The position numbers and the translations under genes were made by a program. Shown in pieces: positions 42,975 to 51,886 of a DNA stretch of 64,000 bases (the first letter of the stretch is position 1; every line of letters begins with the position of its first letter). Below the pieces are notes generated by a model, which saw only the letters and a program-made list of their open reading frames with translations, had not been told where the DNA came from and did not search any database. This DNA comes from Lacrimispora sphenoides JCM 1415 (GTDB lineage Bacteria > Bacillota > Clostridia > Lachnospirales > Lachnospiraceae), in assembly GCF_900105615.1 (NCBI RefSeq), contig NZ_LT630003.1:3670501-3734500 (forward strand), in the 5' to 3' direction.

Positions 42975-44096
42975 TTAACCTCGCTTTTTATTAGATAATG
43001 AATAGGAAGAAGTACTTTCCCTAATGCACATACGAATTACACCTTGAATACTGCTTTTTCTTAAATCTGCCGCATTTATTATGGAGGGAACATTGCTTTC
43101 ATCCACCCATTCTGCCAGCTCCCGCTCTATCTTTTGACAATCATGTTCTGTCAGACATCTATGCTTCATCACGATGATTTCAGGGTTCAAAACGCAGATA
43201 ACACTTAATAGGCCTTCAACAATTGTACGAATCAGCATTTCTTTATACAGCCCCTGCTCAGACAACCCGGAGGATTGTTCAATTGCCTCAGTGATTAATG
43301 ATATTTGTGTTTCAAAGTTACCTGTATATCTGGTAACCTTTCCTTTTATTGGAAAATGCTGCTTTACCGGTATGTAGCTTAACTCTCCGGCAAAGTTACT
43401 GGAACCTTTAAACAGCGACTGGTTAATGATAAATCCTGATCCGATTCCCTGATCCAAGTAAATCAAAGCCATGTTTCTGACTTTATTATTCTGATACTCT
43501 GTATTATAAATTCCTAATGTAGTCAGATTAATATCATTCTCAAGCAGAACCGGAAGCTGATATTTATCTGATAAAATACCAGAAATATCTTTCCCTTCCC
43601 AGGAAGGGATATTGGGAATATTGGTAATGGTACCTTCCTTTACAACTCCAGGAACACCGATTCCTATTGCTTTTATCATATGATCACCGCACTTTTCAAT
43701 GAGACTGTCCAGTGCTGCATATGTATCTTCCATGACCTCTTCATAGACATCCACTCTGGTAGGAAATTCATGCACATAAATTAATTCACCTATGGAATCT
43801 GAAATGGCTCCAATATAATGATTCTTATAATAATAAAGACCGATATAATAATTTGCTTCATTATTAATTTCAAAGAACATTGCTCTCCTGCCACCGGTGG
43901 ATTCGCTGGCTCCACTGACTCTTACTTTTTCCTCCTGAATCAGTATAGCAACTGTTTTATTTACAGTAACCAGACTTAGCTGTGACCGTTTGGCTATCTC
44001 TGGTTTTGTGATTGGACCATTGCTTCGAATAATTCCTTCTACTACATCTTTATTTAATAATTTTATTACACCTGGTTTTCCAACCATCTCGCCCAT
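42975..44096 (-). CDS. ROK family transcriptional regulator (NagC/XylR-type)
   Basis: A 373-residue repressor. The winged HTH is residues about 8-65 (GPITKPEIAKRSQLSLVTVN), followed by a ROK sugar-binding domain (about 85-365; IGIGVPGVVKEGTI, LENDINLTTLGIYN, LIYLDQGIGSGFIIN). The usual ROK zinc Cys cluster is not present: the stretch after GELSYIPV lacks CxCGxxGC, so zinc binding is probably lost. It is first in the operon, under a consensus promoter (44150-44178), and probably represses it until the sugar appears. Confidence 0.9.
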   Translation of the reverse strand: MGEMVGKPGVIKLLNKDVVEGIIRSNGPITKPEIAKRSQLSLVTVNKTVAILIQEEKVRVSGASESTGGRRAMFFEINNEANYYIGLYYYKNHYIGAISDSIGELIYVHEFPTRVDVYEEVMEDTYAALDSLIEKCGDHMIKAIGIGVPGVVKEGTITNIPNIPSWEGKDISGILSDKYQLPVLLENDINLTTLGIYNTEYQNNKVRNMALIYLDQGIGSGFIINQSLFKGSSNFAGELSYIPVKQHFPIKGKVTRYTGNFETQISLITEAIEQSSGLSEQGLYKEMLIRTIVEGLLSVICVLNPEIIVMKHRCLTEHDCQKIERELAEWVDESNVPSIINAADLRKSSIQGVIRMCIRESTSSYSLSNKKRG

Positions 44097-44131
44097 AATT
44101 TAATCCGCCTTGTACTTACTTTATAAACTTT

Positions 44132-44141
44132 ATTAATTAAT
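44132..44141. promoter_or_regulatory. Candidate ROK operator
   Basis: ATTAATTAAT, a 10-bp palindrome inside an AT-rich stretch just downstream of the -10. Weak evidence, based on position. Confidence 0.3.
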
Positions 44142-44149
44142 TTACTCTA

Positions 44150-44178
44150 ATTATAGCAATTATGATTACTTTTGTCAA
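44150..44178 (-). promoter_or_regulatory. Consensus sigma-A promoter of the ROK/kinase/ABC operon
   Basis: TTGACA (44173-44178), 17 bases, TATAAT (44150-44155): a full match to consensus, as expected for a promoter held off by a repressor. Confidence 0.85.
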
Positions 44179-44185
44179 CTTGTAT

Positions 44186-44674
44186 TAATATTTTTGTACA
44201 AAATATTCTAATTTTAATTGTATTACTTGTGCAGTACATACAATCATTTTTACTTTCTTCATGATTGTTTTTAACAGCTTTGTTTTATCATATTAGATTC
44301 TTAAGACGCTTCAGTCAGAAAAATGATGTCCGCCTTCTATACCTTTACGTCATCCTCATCGGCTCCCATCTGGTAGGCAGTTCATATTACGGTGAGCATA
44401 ATGTTATGTAGTTTATTAAAGCCTAAATGGAATACAAATCAGCATAACCAATAAGATATGAAATGCGGTTATACTGTTCCCTTCTTCTGTGGAGTAAAAA
44501 CCATAGCCGTTTTGTCTTTCAACATTTTACTGCCGGAATGAGTCCGAAAATACCCTGCTATTAAGGATGAGGGAGAAGGTAGTTATGCTATAGATATATT
44601 TTTTGAGAATATTTTAGACAATAATGTGACGTGCTGCTATGATGAACTTTAAACGTTAGTCTGAAAAGGTGAAA
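44186..44674. other. Gene-free region between the ROK and nitroreductase operons
   Basis: About 490 bases in which I see no gene. Short frames are broken by stops in all readings. No IS ends or RNA genes are recognised. Confidence 0.5.
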
Positions 44675-44675
44675 G

Positions 44676-44755
44676 AAAAAAAGATAAACGGTACCCCTAG
44701 TCAAGAACACTAAAAGAGAGAGCCTCTTTTGGTGTTCTGCTATCTGGGTACCGTT
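44676..44755 (-). terminator. Terminator of the MarR-pirin-nitroreductase operon
   Basis: A long interrupted stem joins AACGGTACCC (44687-44696) and GGGTACCGTT (44746-44755), with inner AAAGAG/CTCTTT and AACAC/GTGTT pairs. On the minus strand it is followed by a run of seven T (44676-44682). Confidence 0.85.
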
Positions 44756-44792
44756 CATCCCTATTTTCCAAATTAGAAATGGAAATTAATTA

Positions 44793-45365
44793 TTATTTTT
44801 CGATTTGAACCCTTTTGGTGATGTCTTCCTTCTCTTTTAAATCAGGCTCATTTACAATTCCTCCGAAAGGCATTTGGGCAATCAGCAAATAGCTTTCCGG
44901 CAAATCAAACAGTTCCCGGACCTTCTGATCTATAACCGGGTTATAGTGCTGTAAGGAAGCGCCGATCCCTAATTCCCGCAGCCCGCTCCAAATGCTTATT
45001 TGAAGCATTGCACTGGACTGCATCGCCCAGGCTGGAAAATTGTCCGCATACAGTGGAAACTGTCCCTGTAATCCTTTTACGACCTCCTGATCGTAGTAAT
45101 AAAGAATTGTTCCTGCCCCAGCTTTAAAGCTGTCGATTTTTTCTCTTGGGACCTGGCCTTCGAAAGCGTCATAGATAGCGTCCCATAATAACTCCTGCTT
45201 TTCTCCTAACGCCACAACAACGCGGGAGCTTTTCATGTTAAAAGCATCAGGTACCAATTCTGTTAATTTTTCAATTTGTTCAATGACTTCTCCGGTATCA
45301 ACGGGAAGTTCTTTATTAATGCTGTAATAGCTTCTTCTCTTTTCCAATGATTCAATTATGCCCAT
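44793..45365 (-). CDS. Nitroreductase family protein
   Basis: A 190-residue FMN enzyme of the nitroreductase superfamily: SLEKRRSYYSINKELPV at the start, a typical FMN-binding FNMKSSRVVVALGEKQ, and the closing LIAQMPFGGIVNEPD. The group includes NAD(P)H oxidoreductases acting on nitro compounds and quinones and fatty-acid-responsive HBN1/FRM2 types. AGGAGG lies 7 bases before the ATG. It shares an operon with pirin and MarR genes, which suggests a response to electrophiles or quinones. Substrate unknown. Confidence 0.88.
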   Translation of the reverse strand: MGIIESLEKRRSYYSINKELPVDTGEVIEQIEKLTELVPDAFNMKSSRVVVALGEKQELLWDAIYDAFEGQVPREKIDSFKAGAGTILYYYDQEVVKGLQGQFPLYADNFPAWAMQSSAMLQISIWSGLRELGIGASLQHYNPVIDQKVRELFDLPESYLLIAQMPFGGIVNEPDLKEKEDITKRVQIEK

Positions 45366-45398
45366 TTTAAATCCTCCTGATCTAATTATAATATTTTA

Positions 45399-46244
45399 TT
45401 AGTTATCATATGACATTTTCTTTTGTAAGAATGTTCCCTGATCCAGATCTGTAAAAGCTTTTTGCAATTCAGCTTTCGTATTCATTACGATGGGACCTCC
45501 CCAGGCGATAGGCTCTCCTAATGGCTCTGAGCTTATAAATAACACCTGGGCATTCTTCTCAGTACTTTTTAACTCGACCTTGTCTCCAGAGGTAAGCTTT
45601 GCTGCTGTCTTCTCTCTTACCAGTTCTCCTCCGACAGAAACCTCTCCGGACAGGGTAAAGATCATAACCAAGCGGTCTGGATCCGTATCTATGGAAATGG
45701 AAGCGTTGGGATCAAGATGGATATCGTAGTAATCCAGAGGAAGATATCTGCCCATGTATCCGTTACTGTCCTTATATTGCCCGGCAAGTAGTCTCAGCTT
45801 TCCATTTTCAAGATTAATCTCTTCAATCTCATCATTTTTTATGCTGTGGTAGGAAGGAGCGGTCATCTTATCCTTTGATGGTAAATTCAGCCACAACTGT
45901 ACTCCAAGCATTCGTTCTGATGCAGGTAGTTTCTCTTCATGCAGGATTCCGGAACCTGCTGTCATCCACTGGACTTCTCCGTCGGAGATAGAATCTTCAT
46001 TTCCTAAACTGTCCCTATGAACCATCTGCCCGCGGTATACATAACTGATTGTTTCAATGCCCCTATGCGGGTGCATGGGGAATCCAGCTGTGTAATCATC
46101 GGGATTTGTGCTGTCAAAGGAATCCAGCATCAAAATGGGATCGTATTCTTCCATTGTTTCATGTCCTAATACCCTGACCAGGTTTACACCGGCACCGTCC
46201 TGGGTTCTAAAGCCTCTAACCTGTCTTTTAATCTTTCTCTCCAT
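45399..46244 (-). CDS. Pirin family protein
   Basis: A 281-residue bicupin. The metal-binding N-terminal cupin includes GFPMHPHRGIETISYVYRG (His residues) and HRDSLGNEDSISDGEVQWMT, then HEEKLP; the C-terminal pirin_C part follows from about residue 170. Bacterial pirins include quercetin 2,3-dioxygenases. The ATG at 46244 has GGAG 9 bases upstream, and the gene overlaps the end of the MarR gene by 17 bases, so translation is coupled. ATGs at 46259 and 46253 lack a site. Exact function unknown. Confidence 0.88.
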   Translation of the reverse strand: MERKIKRQVRGFRTQDGAGVNLVRVLGHETMEEYDPILMLDSFDSTNPDDYTAGFPMHPHRGIETISYVYRGQMVHRDSLGNEDSISDGEVQWMTAGSGILHEEKLPASERMLGVQLWLNLPSKDKMTAPSYHSIKNDEIEEINLENGKLRLLAGQYKDSNGYMGRYLPLDYYDIHLDPNASISIDTDPDRLVMIFTLSGEVSVGGELVREKTAAKLTSGDKVELKSTEKNAQVLFISSEPLGEPIAWGGPIVMNTKAELQKAFTDLDQGTFLQKKMSYDN

Positions 46245-46662
46245 TAATCTCATCTCCATACTTTTTTAATAACATTGCCAATTGTTCTTTTTCTTCATCA
46301 GTCCAATGAGCCATTAACTCAATAATCCTGGCTTCATTTCTTGGGTAAACCTGACCAATCAACTCCTGTCCCTGAGCTGTGATATGGAGAATGCATCGCC
46401 TCTTATCCTTGCTGTCCGCTTTCCTTATAAGATACCCTCTTTTCTCAAGGTTATTTATAATAAGAGGAATGGTTCCGCTGGAACTTAGGATTTTTTCCTG
46501 TACCTGACCGATGGTCATGTCTCCTTTGTGGTATAGGGCCTCTAATACGGCAAATTGGCCCATGGTTAGATTGTACTCTGAAAAAATTTTGGTTGATTGG
46601 CGGTCAATGTAGTTTACGGCCCGATGGAGGCCTATTAGGATTTTTAACTCTGTCTTTGCCAT
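46228..46662 (-). CDS. MarR family transcriptional regulator
   Basis: A 144-residue winged-helix repressor. YNLTMGQFAVLEALYHKGDM and TIGQVQEKILSSSGTIPLII are the HTH, RKADSKDKRRCILHIT the wing. It is the first gene of the pirin-nitroreductase operon and has a direct/inverted repeat over its own promoter (46677-46714), so it is probably autoregulated. MarR proteins usually respond to phenolic or oxidant ligands. The single Cys in RRCILHI could be a sensor (inference). Confidence 0.92.
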   Translation of the reverse strand: MAKTELKILIGLHRAVNYIDRQSTKIFSEYNLTMGQFAVLEALYHKGDMTIGQVQEKILSSSGTIPLIINNLEKRGYLIRKADSKDKRRCILHITAQGQELIGQVYPRNEARIIELMAHWTDEEKEQLAMLLKKYGDEINGEKD

Positions 46663-46676
46663 TGCTTCTCCTATAT

Positions 46677-46714
46677 TATCTCTATGTAGTTATATATTAC
46701 TCTATGTAGAGATA
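46677..46714. promoter_or_regulatory. MarR operator candidate
   Basis: CTCTATGTAG occurs at 46680-46689 and 46700-46709, and the outer ends TATCTCTA (46677-46684) and TAGAGATA (46707-46714) form an inverted pair. It covers the -10 and spacer of the MarR promoter. Confidence 0.65.
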
Positions 46715-46722
46715 AATTGCAA
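46694..46722 (-). promoter_or_regulatory. Promoter of the MarR operon
   Basis: TTGCAA (46717-46722), 17 bases, TAATAT (46694-46699). Confidence 0.7.
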
Positions 46723-46864
46723 GAGGTTTTTTATTTTATAATTATATAAATCTAGTAAGCGCTCAATAAATAGTGCCTTTCTTTATTGTTAAGATCCATG
46801 CAATAATTAGTTCCATATAATTAGAGTTTTACAAGTTTTTCAAACTCTAAGAATGGAGGTATTT

Positions 46865-47212
46865 ATGGATCAGGTTACTCAAGCAAAAACTTTAAACAGT
46901 GAAAAAAAGCCATAGCGGAATGTCAAGCAAGCTGTCTTTCCGTAAAAACATGGTGTGACCAGAATGGATTTAAGGAGCAATCCTATTACTACTATCTGCG
47001 GAAAATACGCGAACAGGAAATAGATAACCTTCCTGTATCGATTCCAAAAGAAACTACCGATCCTGTAGTATTTAAAAAACTTGAGATTCAATCTTCGGTC
47101 ACCAATACGCAGGCAGCTGTGATCGTTCATCTTCCATCTGCATAATTGGAAATCCGCAATGGCGCAGCACAGCAGACTGTTGAGACAGTGCTCCTTGCAC
47201 TGAGATGTCTAT
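46865..47212 (+). pseudogene. IS66 accessory protein TnpA, broken
   Basis: The ATG at 46865 starts MDQVTQAKT and meets a stop at TAG; a frame change then restores IAECQASCLSVKTWCDQNGF and YYYYLRKIREQE, typical IS66 TnpA text. A second stop (TAA at about 47142) interrupts VIVHLPSA before LEIRNGAAQQTVETVLLAL. At least one frameshift and one nonsense change make it inactive. Confidence 0.78.
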
Positions 47213-47311
47213 GTATTTCAAAGGATATGTCCATTCCGATGGGTACTCTGGATACAATAAACTTTCGGGGATCACCCGGTGTAGCTGCTGGGCGCATCTG
47301 CGAAGGAAGTT

Positions 47312-47863
47312 TGTGAAGCAATTCCTAGTAAGAAAGCAGTGGATGCTCCGCTGACCAATGCAGAGATTGGAAGGGATTACTGCAACCAGCTTTTTAAAAT
47401 CGAAGAGGGACTGAAATCACTCTCTTCGGAAGAAAGATTCTGCAAGCGTCTTGAACTGGAAAAACCAGTTCTGGAAGCTTATTGGTGCTGGCTTGATAAC
47501 TTATCTGTCCTTAAGGGGTCTGCTTTAGGAAAAGCTGTTACCTACGAACAGAATCAGAAATCATATATGGAGAACTATCTTCTCGATGGAAGATGCTCCA
47601 TTTCTAACAATACAGCGGAAAATGCGATTCGTCCATTTGCAGTAGGACGAAAGAACTGGCTGTTCGCAGACACACCAAGAGGTGCAAGTGCATCAGCTGC
47701 TATTTATAGTATCGTAGAGACCGCAAAAGCAAATGGACTTAACATATACACCTACTTACAGTATTTAATCTACATGCCAGACTCAGACTGGACAAATCAT
47801 CCGGAAGACCTCGATTACTTGATGCCCTGGTCAGAAGATGTACAAAATGAATGCAAACGTTAA
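47312..47863 (+). pseudogene. IS66 transposase, C-terminal fragment
   Basis: The frame gives CEAIPSKKAVDAPLTNAEIG and then about 170 residues of the IS66 transposase C-terminus, with SISNNTAENAIRPFAVGRKN and FADTPRGASASAAIYSIVET. The N-terminal zinc finger and most of the catalytic domain are missing. Not active. Confidence 0.85.
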
Positions 47864-47899
47864 TGCTCAGGATCGGTTAGTATATCTGATCCTGTGATG

Positions 47900-49339
47900 A
47901 GGGGGCGCGGACATAAAGTTGGACTCTAGTGGGACTCCGAAAGGAGTAACGAAGAATGTACTCAAAGTATCAAAGAAAAAAAGCATTACAACTTTATGAC
48001 CAGTGTAAATCTATTAGTAAAGTCATTCGTAAATTAGGATATCCAACTCGACAGAGGCTTTATGACTGAATTTTCGAACGTGATTACCCGCCTGGCAACA
48101 AAACTCCCAGACGAAAGTATAATAATACGCCAGATCATCCGAGACATCCCTCTCTCAATCTTAAACTTGAAACAATTCATCGCTGCTTTGAACTGGGTGA
48201 GAATGTACAATTAGTATCAGAAGAAATCGATTATAGTAGAGCAAGTATCTATACATAGCGGAAAAAGTACATTCTTAAAGGAGCTACCGCACTTATGAAT
48301 ACTGGTGATGATCCCCGCGGCAAACTACCCAAAGGAGAACCTGTCTCTTCCATAGAGGTTGAGCAGCTGAAATCTCAAATGCAGGATATGCAATTGGAAA
48401 TGGATATTCTAAAGGAGACACTTGAAGTCTTAAAAAAAGACCCAGGCGTCGATATGACAGCTCTCAAGAACCGAGAGAAGGCAGTGATAATCGGCGTCCT
48501 GAAAGATAAATATTCACTGCCACTGCTTCTGCAGAAATTTGGTATGCCGAAGAGTAGCTATTATTACCAGTTAAAACAGATTAAGGCCCCTACAAAATAT
48601 GCAGAATTACGTGCCCGTATTTTAGAATTATTTGCTGAAGCCTCAAAGAGATATGGGGATCGAAGAATTCATGCGCTATTAGCTAAAGAAGGCCTCTGCG
48701 CTTCAGAAAAAATAGTACGGAAAATCATGTCTGAATGTGATCTAAGAGTTAAGACTAAACGCAGAAATAAATACAACTCATATAAGGGAGAAATTACACC
48801 TGCAGTTTCAAATGCTATTGCGCGTAATTTTCACGCTGATGCACGAAATATTAAGTGGCTTACTGAATATAACTGAGTTTTCGATTCCCGCGGGAAAGGT
48901 ATACCTATCACCTATAGTTGATTGTTTTGACGGAATGATTCCTGCATGGAGGATCAGCACAACACCGGATGCCTGTTTGGTAAATAGTATGCTAGATGAT
49001 GCGATTGATACTTTGAATGACAAGGAACATCCATTGATCCATACAGACCGGGGGTGTCACTATCGATGGCCGGGTTGGATATCCCGGATGAATAATGCCG
49101 GTCTTCAGCGATCCATGTCAAGGAAAGGTTGTTCCCCAGACAATTCAGCCTGCAAATGTTCTACAATCGCGATTGGTCAGGGCTAACAATAGAACAGTTT
49201 ATAGATATCCTTAATGAGTATCTTTCCTGGTACAATGAAACCAGGATTAAAACATCACTAGGAAACATGAGTCCATTGGAGTACCGACGAAGCCTTAGAT
49301 TAACTGCTTAAGCTGTCCAAGAAATTGTCCGCCCCCCCT
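47900..49339 (+). mobile_element. IS3 family element, decayed
   Basis: The ends AGGGGGCGCGGACA (47900-47913) and TGTCCGCCCCCCCT (49326-49339) are inverted repeats with one mismatch. The 1440-bp body encodes broken orfA/orfB. I see no clear target duplication. It lies against the IS66 remnant, possibly within its lost right end. Confidence 0.85.
47956..49311 (+). pseudogene. IS3 family transposase orfA-orfB, broken
   Basis: From an ATG at 47956 (MYSKYQRKKALQLYDQ) the orfA HTH region is cut by a TGA near 48066 and a TAG near 48256. A 193-codon stretch (48295-48876) covers the end of orfA and the start of orfB (KNREKAVIIGVLKDKYSL; SSYYYQLKQ; RYGDRRIHALL). The rve integrase domain is then broken by frameshifts: IVDCFDGMIPAW, then LIHTDRGCHYR, then YLSWYNETRIKTSLGNMSPLEY to the stop at 49311. 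Several lesions, so inactive. Confidence 0.85.
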
Positions 49340-49420
49340 ATCTGACCTGTTTGAGATGTGCACTGTCCATACCTAATTTATAACGAATAAAGTAACAGCA
49401 CCCAAATGCAACAAACTGTC

Positions 49421-49462
49421 AAAAGACCCCATTTTCAAACAGCAAAAATGGTGTCTCTTTTA
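49421..49462 (-). terminator. Terminator downstream of the last GT4 gene of glycan locus 2
   Basis: AAAAGACCCCATTTT (49421-49435) pairs with AAAATGGTGTC and CTTTT (to 49462), with A/T-rich flanks. It lies 80 bases past the GT4 stop. Confidence 0.6.
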
Positions 49463-49541
49463 ACTTTTATCGTTAAATTAATCCTGGCAAACAATGACAA
49501 GACCGCAAGTACTTGATATAAGTGCCTACTCTTATAATGAA

Positions 49542-50708
49542 TCAAGTCAGAAGCCTGCGATATATCTTTTCCATAGCAGCCTTGACTTGTTTATCACCAA
49601 ATTCCTTCGCACGAATTCTATTCCAATCTCCCATTTTTTGCATAAGGCTTCTATTCTCTAGTAAGGAATAAATAGCTTGACTGTAAGCAGAAACATCAGT
49701 AGCTTTTTTTACCATAATACCACCTTCACAATAATTTAATAATTGTTCGGTGCTTTCCCCCATCAAGTCACTATTTCCACGAATATCGGAACAGACAACC
49801 GGAAGACCATATGCCATAGCTTCCAGCAAAGCCATTGGGAGTCCTTCTTGGTAAGAGGGAAAAAGAAACAGATCAGCTACCTGAAAAATTTCCATCATAT
49901 CCTTTCGATATCCTAAAAAAGAAATGGAATCTGATACATGAAGCTTTTCTACTAATTCATGAAGATACTCACTTAATACCCCGTGACCACAAATGATATA
50001 ATGAAAATCATTAGAAAACTGCTTCAATTGTGCAATCGCACGGATTGAGGTTTCATGATTCTTTCGTTTAATCAGCTCTCCTGAAGAAAGAATGATTATT
50101 TTGTTTTTAGGAAGGCCTAACTCCTCTTTTTTAAGATCAATATCAACTTCTTTTTGAACTTTATCAATATTGATCCCTACACCAGGAATATAATCAATGC
50201 ATTTCGCATGAAAACATTTTTTTGCTCGGTCATAATCCTCTTTGTTAATACAAATTTGTTCATCTGTAAAATGGGATAGAAATTTTTCTACCGGATAATA
50301 GCATAACCAGTTAATCACTGAGGCTCCCGTATAAAAATGAAACCCATGTGCCGTATAAATTACCGGTGCTGTTTTGGTAGAACACGCAGCAAGTCTCGCC
50401 ATAACACCTCCCATGGGTGTATGGCAATGAATAAGGTCAAAGTGCTCCGCCATCATTAACATTTTAAGTTGTTTATAGATTGTAATGTTTTTGGGATGAA
50501 AAGGGTTTCGAACAAAATCAATCTGATGTTGTATAATACCAGTCCCCTCAAGACGGTGATTATCATTTCCATAAGAGGGAGTATTATAATTGGCAGCATA
50601 ATGAACCTCATATCCCATGTCTTGAAGTATTCGGACGTTTGACATTTCAAATTGGGGAACGAAACCACTGACAGTGGTGACTAAAAGTACTTTTTTAATA
50701 TTTTTCAT
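49542..50708 (-). CDS. Glycosyltransferase family 4 (EpsF/CapM-like)
   Basis: A 388-residue GT-B enzyme. KKVLLVTTVSGFVPQFEMSN starts the acceptor domain; HCHTPMGGVMARLA and YTAHGFHFY are typical of Firmicutes capsule GT4s; the donor domain has ILSSGELIKRKNHETSIRA and the EX7E region FPSYQEGLPMALLEAMAYGLP. It is the last gene of the second glycan locus and closest to the IS remnants. A perfect 26-bp palindrome precedes it. Sugar donor unknown. Confidence 0.9.
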   Translation of the reverse strand: MKNIKKVLLVTTVSGFVPQFEMSNVRILQDMGYEVHYAANYNTPSYGNDNHRLEGTGIIQHQIDFVRNPFHPKNITIYKQLKMLMMAEHFDLIHCHTPMGGVMARLAACSTKTAPVIYTAHGFHFYTGASVINWLCYYPVEKFLSHFTDEQICINKEDYDRAKKCFHAKCIDYIPGVGINIDKVQKEVDIDLKKEELGLPKNKIIILSSGELIKRKNHETSIRAIAQLKQFSNDFHYIICGHGVLSEYLHELVEKLHVSDSISFLGYRKDMMEIFQVADLFLFPSYQEGLPMALLEAMAYGLPVVCSDIRGNSDLMGESTEQLLNYCEGGIMVKKATDVSAYSQAIYSLLENRSLMQKMGDWNRIRAKEFGDKQVKAAMEKIYRRLLT

Positions 50709-50730
50709 TTGATTTTTACCTTTTAAGCAA

Positions 50731-50756
50731 AGGTAGTGTAAAATTTTACACTACCT
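50731..50756. promoter_or_regulatory. Perfect 26-bp palindrome upstream of GT4 gene
   Basis: AGGTAGTGTAAAA and its exact reverse complement TTTTACACTACCT meet with no spacer, 22 bases upstream of the GT4 ATG. It could be an operator or a 5' hairpin; without a T-run a terminator is less likely. Confidence 0.55.
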
Positions 50757-51157
50757 CTGCAGTTAATAATGTGGAAACGAATCCAAAACCCGTTTAATCA
50801 CTGAAGTCTATCAATACTTAACTAGTGGTTTAACATTAACCGTAAAAATGGTCTTTCTACTACTTACCTAAAGGTAGGTTTCGTTAACATTTCTATTAAA
50901 ACCCTAATGAAAAATGTTTTATAGAAGGATTTCTTTAAGGTAGTAAAACCTTTACGTCTTTTATCAATTCCAAATTTTCTTTAAGTTAATACTATTTACG
51001 ATACCTTGCCCAGAAAAGAAAGTAAAGGTAATATATCGAATACGGGCCTTCTCTTTTTAGTACAACAACATTAATAATATATTTGAAAGATTATAATTTA
51101 CGGGTATCTTAGAGAGCAATCCTTTATCTCAGGTATTGAATTTACATATCATTTCTC
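50757..51157. other. Gene-free AT-rich region
   Basis: About 400 bases between the GT4 and cytidylyltransferase genes with no frame of note. Short words (AAGGTAG, TTTAAC) recur, and ACCTAAAGGTAGGT is partly palindromic, but I can assign nothing. Confidence 0.45.
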
Positions 51158-51886
51158 TCAATTTTTATCAAAATCAACATAGTTTTCTTTAACCCATTCT
51201 TTAGCAATATACAAGTCAATTTCTTTATGAATATCTATAGACTCATCAATTAGGTAATGAGCAATATTATTACCCATAAAAGCCCATGGTGCTTGTCCTT
51301 CTCCATTACTATTTAATAAAATTTTGGTATTTAATACCCAAAAATTATGAGCTAGAAAGTAGCAAGGAGGCAAGTCCTGCCTATTTGTTGAAATCTTTCC
51401 GCTGACACCTTTTTCATACATCTGTAAACGCCCTTTATCATCAACCGTTTTTGCACGTAACGGGTGGTGATCATTATCTTTATATACTGGAACAACTGCA
51501 CTTAACGTCATATCTTTTTCCATCATACGAACACATTCATCAATCCATTCAGATTTAATAGTTACATTATTTGCTAAAGTAACTACTAGAATATCTGGCA
51601 TTCCATATTCCTTTTCAATTATATCAAGAGCATGTATGATGCAGTCCACATGCTGGCTAGTTGGTAATGCCAACTCTAGCGGGCGCTCAATAGGAACATG
51701 ATCAAGCTTTTCAGCCTCATAAAGAATCTTTTTATCATCACTACTACAAAACATTTTCTCAATCGTATCCGCATAGCGAGCAGCATTAGCTGGATAATAA
51801 AGCACCGGATGACCCAAGCATTCCAATATATTTTTATCTTTCAGGGTATTATTACCACGGCCTGTGAGTAGTGCATAAGTTTTCAT
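51158..51886 (-). CDS. Cytidylyltransferase family protein (CMP-sugar synthetase-like)
   Basis: A 242-residue nucleotidyltransferase like NeuA/PseF/KdsB. The nucleotide loop is TYALLTGRGNNTLKDKNIL, which matches ARgGSK-type loops loosely: TGRGNNTLKDKN. PTSQHVDCIIHALDIIE and LVVTLANNVTIKSEWIDE follow the family pattern, although the usual LLQPTSPLR is replaced by VTLANNV. Those changes suggest an altered substrate. It may activate a sugar acid or alditol as a CMP/CDP derivative for the locus. AACGGAGG precedes the ATG. Confidence 0.75.
   Translation of the reverse strand: MKTYALLTGRGNNTLKDKNILECLGHPVLYYPANAARYADTIEKMFCSSDDKKILYEAEKLDHVPIERPLELALPTSQHVDCIIHALDIIEKEYGMPDILVVTLANNVTIKSEWIDECVRMMEKDMTLSAVVPVYKDNDHHPLRAKTVDDKGRLQMYEKGVSGKISTNRQDLPPCYFLAHNFWVLNTKILLNSNGEGQAPWAFMGNNIAHYLIDESIDIHKEIDLYIAKEWVKENYVDFDKN

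Larger units (their letters stand above)
46755..47866 (+). mobile_element. IS66 family element, decayed and deleted
   Basis: The left end starts GTAAGCG (46755), the IS66 terminal signature. Inside are a broken tnpA-like gene, then directly the 3' part of the large transposase gene; the tnpB gene and most of the transposase are deleted. No matching CGCTTAC right end is seen, and the IS3 element begins at 47900, so the right end is lost. Confidence 0.8.

Noticed and set aside
44186..44674. Possible remnant of a mobile element or small gene between two operons
   Set aside because: No inverted ends, no transposase-like text, and every frame is broken by stops.
46879..47321. Minus-strand frames inside the IS66 remnant
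   Set aside because: They are antisense to recognisable IS66 TnpA text on the plus strand.
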